Below, piece by piece: positions 48,937 to 56,805 of a DNA stretch of 64,000 bases. The stretch is from Nocardioides hwasunensis. Its GTDB lineage: Bacteria; Actinomycetota; Actinomycetes; Propionibacteriales; Nocardioidaceae. Location of the stretch: the NCBI RefSeq assembly GCF_014779665.1, contig NZ_JACXYY010000010.1, forward strand, positions 1 through 64,000, read 5' to 3'. Position 1 is the first letter of the stretch. Every line of letters begins with the position of its first letter. The notes under the pieces were generated by a model that saw only the letters and a program-made list of their open reading frames with translations, did not search any database and had not been told where the DNA came from. A program made the position numbers and the translations under genes.

Positions 48937-50043
48937 ATGACCGAGATCCAGCACGGCCTCGAGGGCGTGGTCGCGTTCGAGACGCAGATCGCCGAGCCCG
49001 ACAAGGAAGGCTCGGCCCTGCGCTACCGCGGCGTCGACATCGAGGACCTCGTCGGACGGGTGCCGTTCGAGAACGTCTGGGGCCTCCTCGTCGACGGCTC
49101 CTACACCCCCGGCCTGCCGCCGGCCGAGCCCTACAACATCTCGATCCACACCGGTGACGTGCGTGCCGACGTGCAGGCCGCCGTCGCGATGCTCGCGCCG
49201 ATGCTCGGCATGGGCCAGACCTACGACATCTCCGACGAGCAGGCCCGGCTCGACCTGTCGCGCGTGGCGGTGATGGTGCTGTCGTACGCCGCCCAGTCCG
49301 CGCGCGGCCTCGGCAAGCCGGTCGTCACGCAGGCCGAGGTCGACCAGGGCACGACGCTCGCCGAGCGGTTCCTGATCCGCTGGCGCGGCGAGGCCGACCC
49401 GAAGCACGCCCACGCCATCGACGCCTACTGGTCCTCGGCCGCCGAGCACGGCATGAACGCCTCCACCTTCACGGCCCGCGTCATCACCTCGACCGGCGCC
49501 GACGTCGCCGCCGCCTTCTCGGGCGCGATCGGTGCGATGTCCGGCCCGTTGCACGGCGGCGCCCCCTCGCGCGTGCTCGGCATGATCCAGGAGGTCGAGA
49601 AGCGCGACGGCGACGCGGCGTCCTACGTCAAGGAGCTGCTCGACGCAGGCGAGCGGCTGATGGGCTTCGGGCACCGCGTCTACCGTGCCGAGGACCCGCG
49701 CGCCCGCGTGCTGCGCCGCACCGCCAAGGAGCTCGACGCACCTCGCTACGAGGTCGCCGAGGCGCTGGAGAGGGCCGCCCTCGCCGAGCTCCGCGAGCGT
49801 CGCCCCGACCGGGTGCTCGAGACCAACGTCGAGTTCTGGGCGGCGATCGTCCTCGACTTCGCCGAGGTGCCGGCCCACATGTTCACCTCGATGTTCACCT
49901 GCGCCCGCACCGGCGGCTGGTCCGCGCACATCCTCGAGCAGAAGACCACCGGTCGCCTGATCCGGCCGTCGGCCGTCTACGCCGGCCCGAGCACCCGCCC
50001 GGCCAGCCACGTCGCGGGCTGGGACCAGGCCTGGGGCAGCTGA
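48937..50043 (+). CDS. citA: Citrate synthase (type II-like, CitA group)
   Basis: A 368-residue citrate synthase that condenses oxaloacetate and acetyl-CoA. GLEGVVAFETQIAEPDKEGS, LRYRGVDIEDLVGRVPFENV open the protein; the catalytic histidines lie in GPLHGGAPSRVLGM (about 204) and GFGHRVYRAEDPRARVLR (about 239). The short N-terminus and the VVAFET-I- start resemble mycobacterial CitA (Rv0889c), which also lies near serC. AAGGAG precedes the ATG. The downstream repeat array begins 8 bases after the stop. Confidence 0.94.
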   Translation: MTEIQHGLEGVVAFETQIAEPDKEGSALRYRGVDIEDLVGRVPFENVWGLLVDGSYTPGLPPAEPYNISIHTGDVRADVQAAVAMLAPMLGMGQTYDISDEQARLDLSRVAVMVLSYAAQSARGLGKPVVTQAEVDQGTTLAERFLIRWRGEADPKHAHAIDAYWSSAAEHGMNASTFTARVITSTGADVAAAFSGAIGAMSGPLHGGAPSRVLGMIQEVEKRDGDAASYVKELLDAGERLMGFGHRVYRAEDPRARVLRRTAKELDAPRYEVAEALERAALAELRERRPDRVLETNVEFWAAIVLDFAEVPAHMFTSMFTCARTGGWSAHILEQKTTGRLIRPSAVYAGPSTRPASHVAGWDQAWGS

Positions 50044-50050
50044 CCCTCAC

Positions 50051-50299
50051 ACCGCCGGTTGAGCAGCGAGCGCAGCGACCCACCGCCGGTTGAGCAGCGA
50101 GCGCAGCGACCCACCGCCGGTTGAGCAGCGAGCGCCAGCGACCCACCGCCGGTTGAGCAGCGAGCGCAGCGACCCACCGCCGGTTGAGCAGCGAGCCACC
50201 GCCGGTTGAGCAGCGAGCGCCAGCGAGCGTGTCGAAACCCAGGTGCCACGAGTCCTGGGTTTCGACACGGGCGCCAGGGCGCCCTGCTCAACCGGCGGA
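50051..50299. repeat. GGTTGAGCAG tandem array plus inverted repeat, copy 2
   Basis: Six head-to-tail units start at 50051, 50082, 50113, 50145, 50176 and 50198 (31, 31, 32, 31 and 22 bp apart; the fifth is shortened). Each starts ACCGCCGGTTGAGCAGCGAG. The last unit runs into GTGTCGAAACCCAGG (50229-50243), loop TGCCACGAGT, and its exact complement (50254-50268), then an inverted half unit GCTCAACCGGCGG near 50286-50298. The right part is also the 3' end of the DCC-family gene. No gene lies in 50044-50287. Confidence 0.9.
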
Positions 50300-50668
50300 G
50301 GGGCGGTTCTCCAGGGAGCACGCCGGCGTGCCGCCGGGCAGGCGTGAGCGGTTGTCGGCGACCCAGCGATAGACCCGGCGGGCGATCGGCGACCCGATGC
50401 GCGACGTCATGCATCGCCCCACGAGGCGCCACGGCAACGGACCGGTCCCGAGGATGCCGGCCCACGCGGCGTGGCCGTAGGCGACGGCGCCGTCGGGCGC
50501 GACGTACGCCATCTCCACGAGCGCGCGATCCTCGTCGACGCCCCACTGGGAGAGGTCGACGGTCTGCAGGGCGACCGCGTCGACGTCGACGCCGAGGCGT
50601 GGCACGAGTGCCGCGGTCTTCATGCAGAAGCCGCAGTCCCCGTCGTTGAGCATCACGCCTCGCTGCAT
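50288..50668 (-). CDS. DCC-family (DUF393) thiol-disulfide oxidoreductase-like protein
   Basis: A 126-residue protein opening MQRGVMLNDGDCGFCMKTAA, with the D-x-D-C-x-x-C motif that defines DUF393, a thioredoxin-like family. GPLPWRLVGRCMTSRIGSPI near 80-99 and the YRWVADNRSR segment complete the family. Redox partner unknown. Its stop codon and last residues (PSAG) lie inside the repeat element at 50286-50299, so the native 3' end may have been replaced. Confidence 0.88.
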   Translation of the reverse strand: MQRGVMLNDGDCGFCMKTAALVPRLGVDVDAVALQTVDLSQWGVDEDRALVEMAYVAPDGAVAYGHAAWAGILGTGPLPWRLVGRCMTSRIGSPIARRVYRWVADNRSRLPGGTPACSLENRPSAG

Positions 50669-50688
50669 GCCGCCAGCCTACTGAGGAC

Positions 50689-51324
50689 TCAGGCAGCGGG
50701 AGGCTGCGCGAAGTACCAGGACGTGAGTCCCTTGGCGCCCTTGCGAGACAGCGAGACGTGCACGTGGTCACGGTGGCGCAGCGTCGGGGAGCACGTCTTC
50801 TTCGTGCGGCAGCCCGAGCTGAGGTACTTCTTGGCGACGAAGCTGTCGTAGGAGGCGTACATCGTGTCGTTCCAGATGACGTACATGACGCCCATCCGCC
50901 GGGCCAGCGCGTGCGGCTGGCCGGTGTCGTCGGGCGCGAACAGCTCTGCGAGCAGGGCGTCGGCGAGCGCCTTGTCGGCCGGGTCGCTCGCGTCGAGCAG
51001 CCAGTCGAAGGCGCGTGACTCCTTGTGCTCGCTGGTGCTGGTGCCCGCACACGAGCGGCTGATCGGGCCGTAGCCGCCGCCTCGCGCGACCAGCCAGTCG
51101 GCGAACGCCAGGATGCCCGCGCCCGGAGTCTGGTTGCACTTCTTCTGCGGCTGGTAGCGGGCGTAGGACTCGATCGGCATCAGGTACGGCGCGGACGACG
51201 TGACGATCCCGCGACGGGCGTCCGGGGGGTCGGCCGCCACGACGCCGGCTCCCCCGAGCACGAGGCCCAGCACCAGGACGACGGTCCCCGAGATGAGTGC
51301 GGAGATGCGCTTCGACGCTTGCAC
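50689..51324 (-). CDS. Secreted M15-like peptidase-type protein
   Basis: About 211 residues. An N-terminal signal (ISALISGTVVLVLGLVLGGA, ending AAD) exports it. The mature region resembles the ARB-07466/M15 D-Ala-D-Ala carboxypeptidase-like fold found in many actinobacterial exoproteins: GGGYGPISRSCAGTSTSEHK, SRAFDWLLDASDPADKALAD, and the zinc-ligand end TLRHRDHVHVSLS. His/Asp ligands are present, but activity is unproven. GTG 51324 is chosen; an in-frame GTG at 51336 would add MGHL. Confidence 0.72.
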   Translation of the reverse strand: MQASKRISALISGTVVLVLGLVLGGAGVVAADPPDARRGIVTSSAPYLMPIESYARYQPQKKCNQTPGAGILAFADWLVARGGGYGPISRSCAGTSTSEHKESRAFDWLLDASDPADKALADALLAELFAPDDTGQPHALARRMGVMYVIWNDTMYASYDSFVAKKYLSSGCRTKKTCSPTLRHRDHVHVSLSRKGAKGLTSWYFAQPPAA

Positions 51325-51404
51325 GAGATGCCCCACCCTTCCCTGTGATCACACGTAACCCAGCGACCGTAGGTGGGCCCGCGAGGCACCGTCAGGGGTT
51401 CGTG

Positions 51405-51426
51405 CGAACTACAGATCTGTAGTTCG
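51405..51426. promoter_or_regulatory. 22-bp perfect palindrome upstream of the M15-like gene
   Basis: CGAACTACAGA (51405-51415) is followed directly by its reverse complement. It lies about 80 bases before the M15-like start and 20 bases from the repeat element. Operator, or terminator for the GNAT gene, are both possible. Confidence 0.45.
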
Positions 51427-51450
51427 TACGAGACCGCCGGTCGGGCACGG

Positions 51451-51570
51451 AGCGTGTCGAGACCCGGGTGCCACGAGTCCTCGTTTCGACACGGGCGCCA
51501 GAGCGCCCTGCTCAACCGGCGGAGCCGCCTGCTCAACCGGCGGAGCCGCCTGCTCAACCGGCGGAGCCGG
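51451..51570. repeat. GTGTCGAGACC / GCTCAACCGG repeat, copy 3
   Basis: GTGTCGAGACC (51454-51464), then GGTGCCACGAGTCC (51468-51481; identical to the loop region of copy 2), TTTCGACACGGGCGCCAG, and three 21-bp units starting CCTGCTCAACCGGCGGAGCC at 51507, 51528 and 51549. The last unit contains the GNAT stop. Orientation is opposite to most units of copy 2. Confidence 0.85.
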
Positions 51571-52063
51571 TGGCGGCGGTGTCGATGCGGCGCCCGAAGC
51601 ACCGGCTCAGGTCCGACCCGGCGTAGTGGCCGAACCCCTCGATCGGCTCGTAGCCCGACGAGAGGTAGAGCGAGATCGCCTCCGGCTGCCGCATCCCCGT
51701 CTCGAGGACGAGGGCGCCGTAGCCGGCCTCGGCGGCGGTGACCTCGAGGTGGGCGAGCATCCGCCGGGCGATGCCGCGGCGCTGGGCGGCAGGGACGACG
51801 TACATCCGCTTCACCTCGGCGGTGACGTCGGCGCCGAGAGCCCTGACCGTGCTGCGCCGCCAGGCGCCGGTGGCGACCGGGGTTCCGTCGAGGTAGCCGA
51901 CGAAGAACCTGCCGAGCGGATCCTCGAAGTCCATCGGATCGATGGGCGAGTCGTCGCGGCCTCCGTAGCGGACGACGTACTCCTCCTGGACCGCCTCGAC
52001 GAGCAGCCGGGCGTCCGGATGGGTGATCGGCACCCGCTGGATCTGCAGGTCGTCACCACTCAC
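51554..52063 (-). CDS. GNAT-family N-acetyltransferase
   Basis: A 169-residue acetyltransferase. EVKRMYVVPAAQRRGIARRM (about 84-103) with LAHLEVTAAEAGYGALVLET is the acetyl-CoA-binding core, and GMRQPEAISLYLSSGYEPIE the typical final strands. Substrate unknown; small-molecule detoxification or protein acetylation possible. GTG start. The last residues (ATGSAG) and TGA lie inside the repeat element, as for the DCC-family gene. Confidence 0.88.
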   Translation of the reverse strand: MSGDDLQIQRVPITHPDARLLVEAVQEEYVVRYGGRDDSPIDPMDFEDPLGRFFVGYLDGTPVATGAWRRSTVRALGADVTAEVKRMYVVPAAQRRGIARRMLAHLEVTAAEAGYGALVLETGMRQPEAISLYLSSGYEPIEGFGHYAGSDLSRCFGRRIDTAATGSAG

Positions 52064-52109
52064 GGTGGGAGGGTATCCATCGCTCGCTGCGGACTCGACC
52101 GAGGGATGG

Positions 52110-52562
52110 TCAGGCGAGCGAGTGACGGCAGCTGTCGCAGAACTGCGCCTCGGCGTCGTTGCGGGTACCGCACCGGCGGCAGTAGGGGCCGGTGGCGGCC
52201 GAGGATGTCGGCTGCGCGGTGCGGCCGATCGCGCCGAGGCCCTGACCGTCGCTGAGGTAGCCGGCGGAGTCCTTCAGGACCGGCATCGTCTCGCCGGCGA
52301 CGTATCTCACGCGTGCTCGCATCCAGCCGATCTGGGCAGCGACGAGACCGAGGACGACGCAGAAGCCGCCACCGGCCACGGTGAGGATCGAGCCCGGACC
52401 CGCGTCCATCATCGGGTCGCCGAGCTCGGAGACGACGTCGCTGATCCCGCGGACGAGGAGGACGACGCCCACGACGAGCAGGACGAGTGCGATCGCGCGC
52501 GCCGTGGTGCGGACACGAGCCTGGCCCAGCAGGCCGGGCGGTGGGACGTGGTGGTCGGTCAT
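52110..52562 (-). CDS. Two-TM protein with C-terminal zinc ribbon
   Basis: 150 residues. Two membrane segments (AIALVLLVVGVVLLVRGISD, about 23-42, and ILTVAGGGFCVVLGLVAAQI, about 59-78) precede a zinc ribbon: YCRRCGTRNDAEAQFCDSCR near the C-terminus (CxxC and CxxC). Common in actinobacteria as a 'zinc-ribbon domain' protein of no known role. It is divergent from serC. ATG 52562. Confidence 0.75.
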   Translation of the reverse strand: MTDHHVPPPGLLGQARVRTTARAIALVLLVVGVVLLVRGISDVVSELGDPMMDAGPGSILTVAGGGFCVVLGLVAAQIGWMRARVRYVAGETMPVLKDSAGYLSDGQGLGAIGRTAQPTSSAATGPYCRRCGTRNDAEAQFCDSCRHSLA

Positions 52563-52664
52563 CGTCGCTCCCCCATCGTGAGACGCCCTCGGGCGGGGTG
52601 CCACAATAGACGCCTCTGACAGCGTGGTCAGGACGACCGTTCCGTATCGACGTGAGGTTCTCCG

Positions 52665-53786
52665 ATGACCGACGCCCTCCAGATCCCCGCCGACCTGATC
52701 CCGGCCGATGGCCGCTTCGGCGCCGGCCCCTCCAAGATCCAGACCAACCACCTCGACGCGCTTGCCGCGACCGGCTCGGAGCTGATGGGCACCTCCCACC
52801 GCCAGGCGCCGGTGAAGAACACTGTGGGCCGCGTGCGGGAGGGGTTGACCGCCCTCTTCGACGTGCCCGAGGGCCACGAGGTCGTCCTCGGCAACGGAGG
52901 CGCGACCGCCTTCTGGGACATCGCCTGCTTCGGCCTGATCCGCGAGAAGAGCCAGCACCTGACCTTCGGCGAGTTCTCCTCGAAGTTCTCCACGTCGGCC
53001 AAGAAGGCGCCGTGGCTGGCCGACCCGACCGTCATCTCGAGCGACCCGGGCTCGCGCCCGGAGGCGGTCGCCGAGGACGGCGTCGACGCCTACGCCTGGG
53101 CCCACAACGAGACCTCGACCGCGGTGATGGCGCCCGTACGCCGACCGGCCGACGTGGCCGACGACGCGCTGGTGCTGGTCGACGCGACCTCCGGGGCAGG
53201 CGGCCTGCCGGTCGACCTGGACCAGGTCGACGCCTACTACTTCGCCCCGCAGAAGTGCTTCGCCTCAGACGGCGGCCTGTGGATCGCGATCATGTCGCCG
53301 CGCGCGCTGGCCCGGGCCGAGGAGATCGCCGCGAGCGATCGCTACATCCCGCCGTTCTTCGACCTGCCGACCGCGATCGACAACTCCTCGAAGAACCAGA
53401 CCTACAACACCCCGTCGGTCGCCACGCTCTTCCTGATGGCCGAGCAGCTCGACTGGATGAACGCCCAGGGTGGCCTCAAGGCGATGGTCGAGCGCACCAC
53501 CGCGTCCTCGGACGCGCTCTACGGCTGGGCCGAGCGCACGGCGTACACGACCCCGTACGTCGCCGAGGCGGCCGACCGCTCGCTCGTGATCGGCACCATC
53601 GACTTCGACGACAGCATCGACGCCGCCGCGATCGCCGCGACCCTGCGGGCCAACGGCATCGTCGACACCGAGCCCTACCGCAAGCTGGGTCGCAACCAGC
53701 TGCGCATCGCGATGTACCCCGCGATCGACCCGTCCGACGTCGAGAAGCTCACCGCGGCGATCGACTACGTCGTCGCCAACAGCTGA
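52665..53786 (+). CDS. serC: Phosphoserine aminotransferase
   Basis: A 373-residue class V aminotransferase making 3-phosphoserine from 3-phosphohydroxypyruvate in serine synthesis. ADGRFGAGPSKIQTNHLDAL, MGTSHRQAPVKNTVGRVREG, WAHNETSTAVMAPVRRPADV and VDAYYFAPQKCFASDGGLWI (PLP lysine in APQK) match the actinobacterial SerC type. It needs the PLP made by PdxH nearby. A very strong terminator follows. ATG 52665 has a poor Shine-Dalgarno. Confidence 0.95.
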   Translation: MTDALQIPADLIPADGRFGAGPSKIQTNHLDALAATGSELMGTSHRQAPVKNTVGRVREGLTALFDVPEGHEVVLGNGGATAFWDIACFGLIREKSQHLTFGEFSSKFSTSAKKAPWLADPTVISSDPGSRPEAVAEDGVDAYAWAHNETSTAVMAPVRRPADVADDALVLVDATSGAGGLPVDLDQVDAYYFAPQKCFASDGGLWIAIMSPRALARAEEIAASDRYIPPFFDLPTAIDNSSKNQTYNTPSVATLFLMAEQLDWMNAQGGLKAMVERTTASSDALYGWAERTAYTTPYVAEAADRSLVIGTIDFDDSIDAAAIAATLRANGIVDTEPYRKLGRNQLRIAMYPAIDPSDVEKLTAAIDYVVANS

Positions 53787-53809
53787 CAGGCACGACACCG
53801 GCAGCAACA

Positions 53810-53846
53810 CAGCACGGCCCCCATCGTCGCGATGGGGGCCGTGCTG
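53810..53846 (+). terminator. Strong 17-bp perfect hairpin after serC
   Basis: CAGCACGGCCCCCATCG (53810-53826) and its exact complement (53830-53846) flank a TCG loop, 24 bases past the serC stop. No U-run follows, as is usual for actinobacterial terminators. It also lies at the 3' end of the leftward topoisomerase gene, so may act both ways. Confidence 0.88.
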
Positions 53847-53890
53847 GTGAGGGGCTCCTCCAGTCGTCGAGCCGAAGCCGCGCCGACGTA

Positions 53891-54886
53891 TCAGGCCGCG
53901 AGCAGCTTGAGCACGGCGCGCTCGAGGGCAGCCTGCCGCGCGTCCGAGGACTCGTAGGTCGAGCGGACCTTGATCGTCCGACCGCGCTCGTAGGCCTCGA
54001 TGACCCGCGGGTCGACGTACGACGACCGCGCGAGGGTCGGGGTGTTGCCCAAGAAGTCGGAGACCTCCTTCATCGCGGTCGAGACAGCCCGCTTGCGCGA
54101 GGCCTTGGTCTCGCCGGGCTCGTCACTGTCCGCGAGCGCGGCGGAGGCGATCACCGTGGCGTGCCAGGTGCGGAAGTCCTTGGCGGTGGCCTCGATGCCG
54201 AAGCAGGTGCGGATGTAGTCGTTGACGTCGCTCGAGCCCAGGTCCTTCCAGGTCTTGCCGTCCTTCCAGGCCAGCAGCTCGTCGCCACCGCCCCGGCGGC
54301 GACGCATCACGTCGAGCGCCTCCAGCGCGGAGGGATCGTCGATGTCGATGCAGTGCTCGACTCCGGACTTGCCGACGAAGCAGAACCGCAGCCCCTTGCC
54401 GTGGCGGGAGACGTGGTCCTTGCGCAGCGTGGTCAGGCCGAACGAGCCGTTGGTGTCGGTGTAGACGTCGTTGCCGATCCGAAAGTAGCCGAGGTCGAGC
54501 AGGCGCACCGCGACCGCGCACGAGCGCTCGAGCGACATCCCCTCGGAGCCGATGTCGGCGAGCACCCGCTCCCGCGCCCTCGACAGCGCCTTGCCGAAGC
54601 CGAGGATCCGGTCGAACTTCGCCGCGTCGCGGCTGGTGCGCCACTGCGGGTGGTAGAGGTACTGCCGCCGCCCGGCATCGTCGGTGCCCACCGCCTGGAG
54701 GTGCCCGTTGGCGTACGGCGTGATCCAGACGTCGCGCCAGGCCGGCGGGATCACCAGGTCCTTGATCCGCTGGACCTGCTCGGCGTCGAGGCGGTTGCCG
54801 TCCCCGTCGAGGTAGGTGAAGCCCTTGCCGGCGCGGCGGCGCGTCCAGCCTGGTTGGTCGGGGGACGTGCGCCTCAGTCGCGGCAT
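53891..54886 (-). CDS. DNA topoisomerase IB
   Basis: A 331-residue type IB topoisomerase (poxvirus/bacterial kind) that relaxes supercoils via a 3'-phosphotyrosine. RRRAGKGFTYLDGDGNRLDA and IPPAWRDVWITPYANGHLQA form the N-terminal domain; DLGYFRIGNDVYTDTNGSFG and LTTLRKDHVSRHGKGLRFCF hold the first catalytic basic residues; DFRTWHATV carries the second Arg; the nucleophile is Tyr290 in ARSSYVDPRVIEAYERG. ATG 54886. Confidence 0.94.
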   Translation of the reverse strand: MPRLRRTSPDQPGWTRRRAGKGFTYLDGDGNRLDAEQVQRIKDLVIPPAWRDVWITPYANGHLQAVGTDDAGRRQYLYHPQWRTSRDAAKFDRILGFGKALSRARERVLADIGSEGMSLERSCAVAVRLLDLGYFRIGNDVYTDTNGSFGLTTLRKDHVSRHGKGLRFCFVGKSGVEHCIDIDDPSALEALDVMRRRRGGGDELLAWKDGKTWKDLGSSDVNDYIRTCFGIEATAKDFRTWHATVIASAALADSDEPGETKASRKRAVSTAMKEVSDFLGNTPTLARSSYVDPRVIEAYERGRTIKVRSTYESSDARQAALERAVLKLLAA

Positions 54887-54940
54887 GCGCCCGAACCTAC
54901 TGGCCGCGCGGGCGCGGTCGAGACACCCGAGGGGAGGGGC

Positions 54941-55438
54941 TCAGACCTGCAGGGCGGTCGCGATCTCGTCGTACGCCGTCGAACCGAACGCCACCAGCCG
55001 GACCTCGTCGACGTCGGTCGCTGTGGCGCGGAGGGTGTCGATGGCCGCCCTGATCGCGTCGTCGCGCGGCCAGGCATAGACACCTGCGCTGACGAGCGGG
55101 AAGGCCACCGACCTGGCACCGAGCTCGTCGGCGACGGCGAGGGCACCTGAGTAGCAGGAGGTGAGCAGGCCGCGGTCGCGCTCGCCGGCCGCGTGGTTGG
55201 GCCCGACGACGTGGATCACCCAGCGCGCGGGCATTCGCCCAGCCGTCGTCCAGCCGGCCGAGCCGGTCGCGAGGCCGTCGGGGAACCGTCGCACGCAGTC
55301 GGCGAGCACCTCGGGCCCTCCCGCGGCGTGGATGGCGCCGTCCACGCCGAGGCCACCACGCATCGCGCGGTTCGCGGCGTTGACGACGGCGTCGACGTCC
55401 TGGGTCGCGATGTCGCCCTCGACGAGCGTGAGCCTCAT
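54941..55438 (-). CDS. Macro-domain protein (O-acetyl-ADP-ribose deacetylase-like)
   Basis: A 165-residue macro domain that binds or hydrolyses ADP-ribose derivatives. MRLTLVEGDIATQDVDAVVN, AANRAMRGGLGVDGAIHAAG contain the conserved ADP-ribose pocket (the NAAN element and GGVDGAIHxAG, here GLGVDGAIH), with VSAGVYAWPRDDAIRAAIDT later. It starts at ATG 55438, overlapping the M4 protease stop by 4 bases (ATGA). The pairing with a protease gene is unexplained. Confidence 0.92.
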   Translation of the reverse strand: MRLTLVEGDIATQDVDAVVNAANRAMRGGLGVDGAIHAAGGPEVLADCVRRFPDGLATGSAGWTTAGRMPARWVIHVVGPNHAAGERDRGLLTSCYSGALAVADELGARSVAFPLVSAGVYAWPRDDAIRAAIDTLRATATDVDEVRLVAFGSTAYDEIATALQV

Positions 55439-56742
55439 GCGTCGAACCGACCGGACTGCAGGATGCGGCGCGCGAGCTCGGACTGGCTGGCGGACAGCAG
55501 CTGCTCGGGCACCCGGACCGGGTCGTGGCCCTCGAGGGTGAAGGTGTAGACGAACATGTCGGGCTTGGGGAGCTCGCTCCTCGACGCGACCGCGAGGGCG
55601 TCGCGGGCCAGGCCGCGCAGCTCGTCGTCGTCGACCTCGTCGATGTCGAGCTCGGCGGTCTCGGTGCGTCCGGCGAAGCCACCACTGCGCTCGACCCGCA
55701 GCCGTCCGGTGGGCTGCTGCGCCGGGGGCTCGGGAACCTGCGCCCGCGAGCCGGGCCCGACCCCGACCTGGGCCCACGCCTCGCGCACCGCGTCGGCGTG
55801 CTCGCCGGCCGCGGCGACGGTGGCGGCCGCGAACGTCGCGAAGTCGGCGCTCGCCGGGACGCCGCCGCCGACCAGTGCGTCGTACCAGATCCGGCCCGCA
55901 CCCTCGATGGACGCGCCACCGACCGCGACGGCAGCGAGCTGGAACGCCCGGTTGGGGATGCCGGAGTTGAGGTGCACGCCTCCGTTGTCCTCGGTGGTCT
56001 CGATGTAGTCGTCCATGTGACCGACCTGGGGGTCGGCGCCGAGCTCGGGATCGTCGTACGCCGTCCCGGGTGCGGCCATGTCGCGCAGCGCCCGCGCCCG
56101 GACCGACGGCTTGAAGATGCCCGCGCCGATGAGCCAGTCGCCCTCCCCCGCCTCCTGACCGAGCAGCCGCTGCTTCAGGCACGCGGCGAAGACGTCGGCG
56201 ACCGACTCGTTGAGCGCGCCGGACTGGCCCTCGTAGACGAGGCCGGCGGTGCTCTCGATGACGGCGTGGGTGAACTCGTGGGCCAGGACGTCGACGGGCT
56301 TGGTGAAGCGTTCGAAGACGCGTCCGTCCCCATCGCCGAACACCAGCTGGGTGCCGTCCCAGAACGCGTTGTCGTAGCCCTGGCCGTAGTGGACGGTCAG
56401 GCTGACGGGGGCGCCCGCTCCGTCGTAGGAGCTGCGCCCGAGCGCGTCGGCGTACATCGCGAGGGTGGCCTCGATGCCGCTGGCGGCCTCGTCGACGGCC
56501 ACGTCACCGGTCGCCGGCTCACCCGCTGCGCGGACCGCGGAGCCGGGGAGAGTCGTGGACGACCCGGCGTCGTGGACGGTCCAGGCGGGTCCACCCGGCG
56601 CGACCGCCTGCGCGGGGCGCGCGGTCGCGCCGCGGCGAGCACGCAGCTCCTCGTCGCGCGCGGCCGCACCCGGGCCGTCGACCCGATCAGCGAGCCAGGG
56701 CGGGATGAACGTGCAGCGCTGGTGCGGGGTCCGAGGAGTCAT
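55435..56742 (-). CDS. M4 metalloprotease (protealysin-like) with C-terminal emfourin-like domain
   Basis: A 435-residue protein with no signal peptide. The N-terminus HQRCTFIPPWLADRVDG resembles the short protealysin-type propeptide with its cysteine. The thermolysin-like domain has HEFTH (155-159, Zn ligands and Glu156), ALNESVADVFA (Glu179 ligand) and NGGVHLNSGIPN (His257). From about 347 a separate domain begins RLRVERSGGFAG and ends near 430, which matches emfourin, the protein inhibitor that normally accompanies protealysin as a separate gene. Here protease and inhibitor appear to be one chain. It is followed by a translationally coupled macro-domain gene. Confidence 0.85.
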   Translation of the reverse strand: MTPRTPHQRCTFIPPWLADRVDGPGAAARDEELRARRGATARPAQAVAPGGPAWTVHDAGSSTTLPGSAVRAAGEPATGDVAVDEAASGIEATLAMYADALGRSSYDGAGAPVSLTVHYGQGYDNAFWDGTQLVFGDGDGRVFERFTKPVDVLAHEFTHAVIESTAGLVYEGQSGALNESVADVFAACLKQRLLGQEAGEGDWLIGAGIFKPSVRARALRDMAAPGTAYDDPELGADPQVGHMDDYIETTEDNGGVHLNSGIPNRAFQLAAVAVGGASIEGAGRIWYDALVGGGVPASADFATFAAATVAAAGEHADAVREAWAQVGVGPGSRAQVPEPPAQQPTGRLRVERSGGFAGRTETAELDIDEVDDDELRGLARDALAVASRSELPKPDMFVYTFTLEGHDPVRVPEQLLSASQSELARRILQSGRFDA

Positions 56743-56805
56743 GGGGTCAGGTCTACCCCGCGCGGGGGACAGCGGGGTAGACCTGAGTCTGGGGTGAGCG
56801 CCGGA

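Noticed and set aside
50051..50230. The 31-bp tandem units considered as a CRISPR array
   Set aside because: Units follow each other without variable spacers, and no cas gene is near.
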